Origin: Streptomycetaceae bacterium
Lineage (GTDB): Bacteria > Actinomycetota > Actinomycetes > Nanopelagicales > Nanopelagicaceae
Assembly: GCA_027488165.1 (NCBI GenBank)
Contig: JAIYCF010000068.1
Coordinates: 1 to 12,975, forward strand
Length of the DNA stretch: 12,975 bases
Reading direction: 5' to 3'
A program made the position numbers and the translations under genes. Within the stretch, counting starts at the first letter, position 1; the number at the start of each line of letters is the position of its first letter. This document shows, piece by piece, positions 1 through 6,100 of the stretch. The notes under the pieces are model-generated. The model had not been told where the DNA came from, did no database searches, and saw nothing but the letters and a program-made list of their open reading frames with translations.

Positions 1-191
1 CCTGGGTTACAAGCAACAGCTTGTGTTACGCCTTGTGCGTATTCCAAAGAACCGCTTGTGTTGGCGTTGATTGAAATGTTCGCCGCGAATGTTGAGCCAA
101 CAGCTGCAACTAGAAATGCGCCAGCGATCGCTGTTACTAGACGTGTGCGCTTCTGTGGTGAGCGACCTCCGTCAAACTTTAAAATCTCCAT
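1..191 (-). CDS. Partial small secreted protein, N-terminal part (family of three paralogs in this window)
   Basis: Reading leftwards from ATG at 191 the frame stays open to the window edge (63 codons), so the C-terminus is missing. An AGGA Shine-Dalgarno lies 7 nt before the start. The protein has a basic N-terminus (Lys/Arg around residues 10-17), a hydrophobic stretch at about 18-33, and a likely signal-peptidase site at STFAA (33-37). Then come the motifs LEYAQG (49-54), TQAVAC (56-61) and Cys61. The same motif order occurs in the proteins at 321-1004 and 11051-11635, which marks a paralogous family of exported proteins. Function is unknown; I recognise no named domain. Its own promoter (TTGACT-17-TAGACT) lies upstream, so it need not depend on readthrough from its neighbour. 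Confidence 0.82.
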   Translation of the reverse strand, partial: MEILKFDGGRSPQKRTRLVTAIAGAFLVAAVGSTFAANISINANTSGSLEYAQGVTQAVACNP

Positions 192-255
192 CTTTGTTTC
201 CTTTTCTTGTCAGTTAACCCTGGGCTCTCACCCTTGGCTCCGTATCTAGACCTCA

Positions 256-284
256 AGTCTAAGAGCTGGCACCTTGCCAGTCAA
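256..284 (-). promoter_or_regulatory. Promoter of the partial secreted-protein gene
   Basis: On the minus strand TTGACT (284-279) and TAGACT (261-256) are separated by exactly 17 bp, close to the housekeeping sigma consensus. The start of transcription would fall near 249, leaving a leader of about 58 nt with an AGGA ribosome site. Two small inverted repeats overlap it: TAGAC/GTCTA (247-261), which spans the -10 box, and CTGGC/GCCAG (266-280) in the spacer. These could be operator half-sites or chance. Confidence 0.55.
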
Positions 285-317
285 AGTCCTTGCGACCTTC
301 GTGCTTGTTTACTTGTT

Positions 318-349
318 CAGTTAGCCCATCGCAGATGGGTTGTTAACTG
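318..349 (-). terminator. Candidate terminator-like hairpin over the stop codon of the 321-1004 gene
   Basis: An outer stem CAGTTA/TAACTG (318-323 with 344-349) encloses an inner stem CCCATC/GATGGG (325-330 with 334-339) with a 3-nt loop. It includes the last codons and the stop of the gene. No U-run follows, so it is not a classical intrinsic terminator. It could be a U-less actinobacterial terminator or a 3'-end stabilising structure. Confidence 0.35.
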
Positions 350-1004
350 ATTCCACCGTCGTTCTTCCGACAATCGCACCATCGATGTTGATGGTTTGTT
401 GTGTTGGATCGAGGTAGAAAGTTACGTCGGCGGCGTTTGCACTGAGAGTGCTTCCGTCGTAGATAGATGTCCCGCTAGTGGACATATTTATTGTCGCGTT
501 CATTACGCCAGAGATAACGTCACCAGGTCCGGTGAGATATCCAAGTGCGAGCGCTGCAGCATCAGAAGAAGATTCTGGAGCAGCTGAAGTTGGAACGGCC
601 ATTTGTAAAACTGTGGCATTTGATGGACCAAGAACTATTTCTTGTCCTTGCATATTAATTAGTCGAACTCGCAACTTAGTTTTTTGGCAAGCAACTAAAT
701 CAAGACCAGAAACGGTTACTGATTTAACGCGGAAGAAACCAGCGGTTGCATCTTGTGCAGTTGGTGCAGATTTCCATTCTTGTGCGAGTGCAACATAAAC
801 CTGTGAGTCACAAGCGACTGCTTGCTGTGAACCTTGACCGAATGTGAGTGCACCAGAACCAACGGTTACAGATGCGGCAAATGTTGAAACAAAGAATGGA
901 ATTGAAATTACGACTGCGATTGCTGCAGCAACTTTTGAACGTGCACGACCGGAGCCGCCAAAGCGTGACTTGACGCTTCCGCTCAACGGTGAGTGCAACG
1001 ACAT
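321..1004 (-). CDS. Small secreted protein, complete member of the paralogous two-Cys family
   Basis: 227 residues. The ATG at 1004 is preceded by GGAG with 6-nt spacing. A long basic Gly/Arg-rich N-terminus (about 1-24) leads into a hydrophobic segment (25-42) ending in STFAA (40-44), a likely signal-peptidase site or signal anchor. The mature part starts with LTFGQG (53-58) and QAVACD (61-66), then FFRV (90-93), SGLDLVAC (99-106) and LRVRL (111-115). Cys65 and Cys106 are the only cysteines and probably pair. Residues 130-155 are Ala/Ser-rich; the tail (about 165-227) is predicted beta-rich. The same core occurs in the protein at 11051-11635, directly upstream of the giant adhesin, so a role on the cell surface is likely. 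Function unknown. It could be a pilin-like or matrix subunit, but no class III prepilin cleavage motif is evident. Confidence 0.85.
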   Translation of the reverse strand: MSLHSPLSGSVKSRFGGSGRARSKVAAAIAVVISIPFFVSTFAASVTVGSGALTFGQGSQQAVACDSQVYVALAQEWKSAPTAQDATAGFFRVKSVTVSGLDLVACQKTKLRVRLINMQGQEIVLGPSNATVLQMAVPTSAAPESSSDAAALALGYLTGPGDVISGVMNATINMSTSGTSIYDGSTLSANAADVTFYLDPTQQTINIDGAIVGRTTVESVNNPSAMG

Positions 1005-1031
1005 TTACTGCTCCAAAGAATTTTTGCCTTT

Positions 1032-1066
1032 AACCGAACGAGGGGCTCGGTTTTCCTACAAGCCCC
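1032..1066 (-). promoter_or_regulatory. Candidate H-type pseudoknot in the leader of the 321-1004 gene
   Basis: In minus-strand RNA, stem 1 is GGGGCU (1066-1061) with AGCCCC (1047-1042), 6 bp. Stem 2 is AACCG (1052-1048), inside the loop of stem 1, with CGGUU (1036-1032), 5 bp. Loop 1 is 8 nt, there is no gap between the stems, and loop 3 is 5 nt, a geometry that allows coaxial stacking. The GGAG ribosome site lies about 18 nt downstream. It could be a small riboswitch or protein-binding leader; I match it to no known class. If the promoter proposed at 1068-1096 is right, transcription would begin inside stem 1, so both calls cannot be fully correct unless the RNA is made by readthrough from the gene upstream. 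Confidence 0.35.
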
Positions 1067-1067
1067 A

Positions 1068-1096
1068 ATGTTAGCCAAAAGCAGACTAAAGGTCTA
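1068..1096 (-). promoter_or_regulatory. Possible promoter of the 321-1004 gene
   Basis: TAGACC (1096-1091) and TAACAT (1073-1068) are 17 bp apart on the minus strand. Both hexamers match the consensus only partly. The expected start, near 1061, conflicts with the pseudoknot proposed at 1032-1066. Confidence 0.3.
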
Positions 1097-1114
1097 AACC
1101 GCTCGCCTAGCCAA

Positions 1115-1834
1115 CTACTTGATTGGGACGGGGTTTTTAACGGTATTCATCCCTAAACCAAGCGCATTTATGGCGCTAGAGATGATTTTCGGGGCTTGGT
1201 TGCAAAGATCGGTGTTGAGGGTGGTCTTTGTCACTACCGCCGCTCGCGATGTAACCACTGCGCCTTGGACACGTGGATTGCCCCCCACTCGCAAGCCCTG
1301 GCCCGAATTAAGCAGGCTAGTTATGGCCGCAGCACTACCCGAAAGGATCAGCTGGGTGGTGTTATTTCCAACCGTCTCAACAGATTCGCTTGTATTTGAT
1401 AGCCAAAATTTAGAACCAGATGTGGAAAGGCAGAGAAGAACTTCACCACTGGAATAAACATTTATTGGTGAAACGCGAACCGATGTGGCACGTGGGTCGA
1501 CCGGGAAATTTGTTGGAACTCGCAAAACAATATCTTGCTCATCTGCAAGCGCAGGTTCAGCGGTCGGACTTTCTGAAGGCGTGCTTTCCAAATAGGTAAC
1601 TGATGCAGATGGAACTGCAGGTGAAGATGGTGAAGGTGAAGCGCTTGCTGAAGCAGAAGTTGTTGGTTCAGGCGATAGTGAAGGCTCTGGGGCAGCACTT
1701 GGTGATGCAGAACTTTCTGGCGCTGGGTTTCCGTTTAGAACATCTGCAATAGAAGGTGCAACCTGTATTGCGACAAGGGCAAACATCACCGCAGCAACAC
1801 TGCGTTTGATTAAGAAAGCCTTGCGTGGTTCCAC
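1115..1834 (-). CDS. Secreted or anchored protein with Ser/Pro/Ala-rich stalk and unrecognised C-terminal domain
   Basis: 239 residues, starting at GTG 1834. An in-frame TAA lies two codons upstream and no Shine-Dalgarno is visible, but a TATGCT -10 box sits exactly 6 nt before the GTG, which suggests a leaderless mRNA. A hydrophobic signal segment spans about 12-27 (possible cleavage after SIA, 28-30). Residues 36-95 form a low-complexity Ser/Pro/Ala/Glu stalk typical of actinobacterial envelope proteins. The remaining part (about 98-239) is a compact domain with two cysteines (135 and 211), beta-type strands and a GQGLRVGG stretch (178-185). I recognise no family. It lies upstream of, and co-directional with, the small secreted paralogs (110 bp gap to the next start) and diverges from the stator-like pair. 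A cell-wall-spanning surface protein is the best guess. Confidence 0.82.
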   Translation of the reverse strand: MEPRKAFLIKRSVAAVMFALVAIQVAPSIADVLNGNPAPESSASPSAAPEPSLSPEPTTSASASASPSPSSPAVPSASVTYLESTPSESPTAEPALADEQDIVLRVPTNFPVDPRATSVRVSPINVYSSGEVLLCLSTSGSKFWLSNTSESVETVGNNTTQLILSGSAAAITSLLNSGQGLRVGGNPRVQGAVVTSRAAVVTKTTLNTDLCNQAPKIISSAINALGLGMNTVKNPVPIK

Positions 1835-1840
1835 GGGTTA

Positions 1841-1846
1841 AGCATA
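1841..1846 (-). promoter_or_regulatory. -10 box of a probable leaderless promoter for the 1115-1834 gene
   Basis: TATGCT reads on the minus strand, followed by six bases (TAACCC) and then the GTG start codon. This is the spacing expected when transcription begins at the start codon itself, which is common in actinobacteria. No convincing -35 hexamer is visible. Confidence 0.5.
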
Positions 1847-1886
1847 AAGCAGCATACTTCTATTCTAATAATCACCTCTTTTCGGG

Positions 1887-1892
1887 TAGCGT
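1887..1892 (+). promoter_or_regulatory. -10 box of a probable leaderless promoter for the 1899-3103 operon
   Basis: TAGCGT is followed by six bases (GCGCCC) and then the ATG at 1899. No Shine-Dalgarno is present in front of this start. The geometry mirrors that of the divergent gene's start, so two leaderless promoters would lie back to back within 65 bp. No clear -35 element is seen. Confidence 0.45.
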
Positions 1893-1898
1893 GCGCCC

Positions 1899-2606
1899 AT
1901 GGCCACTCCGAAATCACGCCGCAAGGCCGAGGCTCCCAACCTCGAATTAATCGATGAGATCCTGAATTGGGCAAAAACAAACGGTTCTTCAGACGATGCC
2001 GTTGTTACTGAGCTAGTAAGCGACTTACGGGAAATGACCGATCTTGATGCTTGGGCGACTCTTCCCACAATTGAACTTCTGCCATCAATCAATACACCAA
2101 AGGCAGATAGCAAGATAACTTTGGCAAACCGAATCGCAATTATTCGAAATATCTTGGTATTCGTGCCAGTTGCGCTGACTTGGATCGCCGTTAGCCGAGC
2201 AACTGAAGCATTTGCCCAATACACAGCTGCAAATCCAAACGCGGTTGTTAACTTCTTGGAGTTCTGGCAGAACGGCTATGGCTTTCTAGATAAAGACTGG
2301 ACGATTGGCCACGTCGCCTTCTTAGATGCCGCGATTATTGGCGTTGTAATTTTGCTCTCGCTTATCGTGTCGTTTTTGGAAATCCAGCATAAGAAAATGC
2401 TCTCTACCTTTGTGGCAAAGAGTGAAAACGAGCGGTTAGCGCTGGGCATCAAGATTCATAAATATCTCCACACCAAGCGTGTTTCTACACCTGAAGTTGT
2501 AAATGCCAATGTCACAAATTCAACTCGCAATCTCTTGGCAACTTCAAAGGAACTCGCAAAAGTAAGCAAAGATTTGGCAAAAGATCTTAAGAAGTTTGGC
2601 CGCTAA
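1899..2606 (+). CDS. Two-TM membrane protein, putative channel partner of a MotB-like subunit
   Basis: 235 residues. A cytosolic N-terminal part (1-77, acidic) precedes TM1 (about 79-99, with Pro90 and Thr94 in it), an external loop with Trp/Phe/Tyr (100-137), TM2 (138-160) and a cytosolic C-terminal part. The last region (about 205-233) is a Lys-rich amphipathic helix with possible coiled-coil character. The next gene starts 2 bp after this stop and encodes a MotB-like protein, so the two are probably translated together and work as one complex. MotA, TolQ/ExbB and ZorA are the usual partners of such proteins but have three or four TM segments; this one has two, and I see no clear sequence match to them. 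The channel role is therefore inferred from the neighbour. Transcription is probably leaderless. Function otherwise unknown. Confidence 0.85.
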   Translation: MATPKSRRKAEAPNLELIDEILNWAKTNGSSDDAVVTELVSDLREMTDLDAWATLPTIELLPSINTPKADSKITLANRIAIIRNILVFVPVALTWIAVSRATEAFAQYTAANPNAVVNFLEFWQNGYGFLDKDWTIGHVAFLDAAIIGVVILLSLIVSFLEIQHKKMLSTFVAKSENERLALGIKIHKYLHTKRVSTPEVVNANVTNSTRNLLATSKELAKVSKDLAKDLKKFGR

Positions 2607-2608
2607 AA

Positions 2609-3103
2609 ATGGTCAGAGGCGTACGAAATAATTCTGCAACGATCGGTGAAGATGTCACCGATAAAGCGGGATGGATGTATGCCGACCTCTTTTTGGCTTT
2701 GATGGTTATCTTCTTGGCAACCATTTCTTTCGTTCCAGAACTACGTACCGCTCCTACAACTACTTCGACCGTGGAAGGCACCTCAGTTGCATCATCGACG
2801 ATGAACCAAGGTGCACAAATCCAATACTCTGTTTTTGACGCCGAAAAGCTAAGAACCGATATAACTGCTTATAAGAAGGAAAAAGGTCTTTCTACAGGTT
2901 CTGAAATTGTTTATGTTCAGGTTATTGGCGGTTACAACCCAGCTTCAGAGAGAATAAATAACGGAACCGTGACTGCCGTTAACTTTGCGTTAAAGATGAA
3001 GAATGCGCTTCCGGAATACTTCACTCAGACTGCCTTTAAGATTGCCACAGATTCAAGCCTTCCAAGCAACACAGTTTCACTTCGCTTTGTATTTGCTGGC
3101 TAA
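2609..3103 (+). CDS. Small MotB/TolR-like protein with degenerate OmpA-like tail
   Basis: 164 residues. A short cytosolic N-terminus leads into one TM helix (about 22-43) starting WMYADLFLALM, with Asp26. MotB of Escherichia coli has AYADFMTAMM at the same point, where Asp32 is the proton-carrying residue. A Thr/Ser-rich linker (48-66) follows. The C-terminal region (72-164) shows an OmpA/MotB-like pattern: a strand at IVYVQVIGGYN (100-110), SERINNG and a helix (113-132), and a final strand at NTVSLRFVF (154-162). It is shorter than MotB's peptidoglycan-binding domain. The family role is an ion-driven stator subunit tethered to the cell wall. The gene follows its membrane partner by 2 bp and its stop codon overlaps the stop of the convergent giant gene. 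ZorB or TolR/ExbD-type proteins are alternatives. Confidence 0.87.
   Translation: MVRGVRNNSATIGEDVTDKAGWMYADLFLALMVIFLATISFVPELRTAPTTTSTVEGTSVASSTMNQGAQIQYSVFDAEKLRTDITAYKKEKGLSTGSEIVYVQVIGGYNPASERINNGTVTAVNFALKMKNALPEYFTQTAFKIATDSSLPSNTVSLRFVFAG
2642..2662 (+). repeat. 8-bp perfect hairpin early in the MotB-like gene
   Basis: ATCGGTGA and TCACCGAT flank a 5-nt loop (2650-2654), covering codons 12-18. It may fold in the mRNA near the translation start. No function can be assigned. Confidence 0.3.
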
Positions 3104-6100
3104 CCAGTAATCGTTAAACCCATAACTCTGAAGGAAATTTTTGAGTCATTCTTGACGGAAACCGAGCCAGGACCGACGGTTAATCCCATCGGTACAAGAA
3201 CCGTTATCTGACTATTGCTATCTACTTGTAAACCATTTCCTAAAGTCACAAATACGGATCTATTGAAGATAACTGCGGTAGCCCCAAGGAAGTCGGTTCC
3301 TGAAATAACTATCTGGTCTCCACCTTGGAAAGTTGTAGGTGAGACGCTAGTAATTGTTGGAACGCATTCACTTGAACATTGCTCCACATCAACCGTATAT
3401 GCGACTTCTGAACTAATTGATATTCCCGTTGAACCGGAGGCCAGACTGTCAAAATTAAATATTGATTGAACAAAGTTGGCAATTACTACTGTGATTGTCT
3501 CGGATGAGACTGCCAAGTAGTTTTGATTTCCAGCCATTGTTAGCTGAATGACGCAACTTCCAGTTGAGTTCGCGCGGAGGCTATTGCCTGCAAAGGAACA
3601 ACTTGTTGCAGTACCACCTGAAACAATGTTTGCGGTAACGACCCCGTTAGTCGATCCGCCCGAATACTGGATGTCGTACGGAACCGTGATTCCTTCTTGC
3701 AATAAAGATGTAATAAGAAGTGCCGCTTGAGCTATCTGATTGATCGTCCATGTTGCTCCAACAAAGTTGGGGGTTTGATAGTTGGATATATCGCCCGTTG
3801 AGAGAGTTAAGTTGGATGGCGTAAGCGTGTACACGTTCGCACCTGTTGGAACGGTTGTGCTGTTGTATGAGTAAGTACCTGAAGCGAGATAGGTGATTGT
3901 CATATTCGACAACGCCGTAGCTGTGTCATCAAGTTTTAAGCCAGTCACTGTAAATGTCGGAAGCGGCATATCTGCCGAGGTTGCCGTCGGTGAGTAATCC
4001 ATATTCGCGGGAGCAATCAAGGTCAGGGTTGGCGCATCTGCCTTGCTCAAGGTAAACGACAGATTGTTTGAAGTTGCAGATAAGTAATTATCACCTGCAC
4101 CAATTGCAGCAGCCAAAGAACAAGTAGCCGTTCCTGAAATGGCAGTTAGTTGGTTGTTGGTTGGATCAAATGAACATCCAGTTGTTGCGCCTACAGAGTA
4201 AGAAATTGCCCCATCTAAGGCATCGAAATTTACGGTGGTTGTGACGGTTGCCGTTTCACTGTATTTCAGCGAATTCTTTAAACTTGAAATTGAGATTGTT
4301 CGCGGTGCTTTGCTAATGGTTACAGTGACCGTAGAAGTATCGGCAAAATAGTTTGTTCCTTGTGTTACTGCTACTGAAACATCGCAGCTACCCGCCAAAA
4401 GCGTAGTTAAATCACCATTTGAAGAGTTAACCGAGCAATACGTCGATGAAGGGGTTGAAAATGAAGCAGTGCCATCGCCCAAGAAACTGACGGTATTTGT
4501 TTCAACCCCCGTTGGCTTATAAGTGATTATGTTATTTGAGCCGTATCTCAATGAAATGACGTTTGCGGCGCGATTTACATTGATATTTGCCGGTACATAA
4601 GTAATTGACTTGTAATAGCTGGCTCTTGTTGAACCGCTGAAAGTTACCGCTGTTCCAGTTAGTGAATATGCTCCGGCTTTTGTTGGGGCCGTATTTGAAC
4701 TATAAGAACTGTTGTCGTTGGCAGTTCCTGTGATCAAAGTTGTTACCGCAGTAATTGAATCGATAGCAGTTAGCCCGGAAAGTGTGTAGCTGCGAGATAC
4801 AGAAACTGCAGAGCCGGTGTAAGTGAAATCCTGTGCAGCAAATGTGACCGTCAAAGTATCGGCCTGGGAAACTGTGAGAGTTAAGTTTGAAGATGTAACA
4901 GATTTCCAGTTTCCAGCATCCGTAGGTGTAAAGGCTGCTGAAATCACTGATGTGCTTGTATCTGTTGGGGTCCAAGAGCAAGTCGCTACTCCAGAAGTAG
5001 TTGCCTTGGTTCCACAACCAGAAATAGAGGTTCCACCTCTTCTGAAGTCAAAGTTTCCAGCGGTTGTGGATGAGGCGCTTATAGTCACTGGTGAACCGTA
5101 TGTAACTGTTGTTACGCCGCCAGGAATTGATAGAGAAAGCGCAGGAGTAGCTTTATTAACTACTATCGTGAGTGGATACGAGAAACTAACTATCTGATTG
5201 TCAGAAACCGTATCGTTAAATACTCTGATTGTTGAGGTGTATGTATCTGCTGCAACACCTTCGGGGATTACTAACCGAAGTTGTCCAGTAGTAGTTTTGG
5301 AAATAGTCTGGAAGGTGAATGCTGTTGTGCTAGCCGCAACTGCAGGTGTTGGATACTGAATCGCTACAAAGCCAGAACCACCACGACCACCGGCGCCACC
5401 ACCAGAACCGGTACCGCTTGTTGCATCACAAGAGTTGCATGGGAAACCTGTGCCTCCGCGGGCGCGCCCTCCACCACCAGATCCACCAGTTTCATTTCCG
5501 TTGGTAGCACCGCCACCGTTCCAGGCACCGCCACCGCCAGCAAATGTCATACCCATCAAGTTGATGCCAGCGCCACCTTTTCCTTTTATTCCATCGGCGG
5601 CAGACCAAGGATTTCCTGCTTCTCCAGCACCGCCACCGCCGCCAGTGTTATTTCCCCCAGCGTTTCCGTATGCAACCCAACCCGTTTGCGAAGATTTACT
5701 TGATGAACCGCCGACCCCATTGGTATTTCCGCCACCGCCCGAGCCGCCATTGTTACCGGTGCTTAAGCAGCCCGCAGCCGAACTGAAGGTGGTAACACTT
5801 CCCGCACCAGCGCCTCCGCCAAGAGCAATTACAGAACCGAAGACTGAATTCTCTCCGTTAAATCCACAACGCCAAGTCGATTCACTTGCCGTGTAGCCGT
5901 CTTCACCGCCAGCACCAACTGTGACTGCAATTTTATTTCCTGGCGTAACTGAAATTGCTGCGGTTGCAGATTCGACTTCACCTGCACCACCGCCACCACC
6001 AAGTCCTCCCCAGCCGCCGCCGCCACCGCCGCCGACAACCAGAACGCCCGATAAAGAGGTGACGCCTGCGGGCACTTGCCAATCACAAGAGCTAACACCC

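Noticed and set aside
192..249. Riboswitch in the leader of the partial gene
   Set aside because: Only 3-bp stems such as GGG/CCC remain downstream of the predicted start; it matches no riboswitch class I know.
1119..1457. Plus-strand open frame opposite the 1115-1834 gene
   Set aside because: It lies wholly antisense to a gene with a clear signal peptide and leaderless start; composition is that of a shadow.
1865..2224. Minus-strand open frame over the start of the two-TM gene
   Set aside because: It would overlap both divergent promoters, has no ribosome site and no recognisable protein features.
1899..3103. Zorya defence system (ZorAB-like pair)
   Set aside because: No ZorC, ZorD or ZorE-like gene is adjacent, and the first protein has only two TM helices and no long ZorA-type tail.
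5435..5896. Open plus-strand frame of 153 codons, Pro-rich
   Set aside because: It is the antisense shadow of the glycine-rich domain (Gly codons read as Pro), with no ribosome site or promoter.
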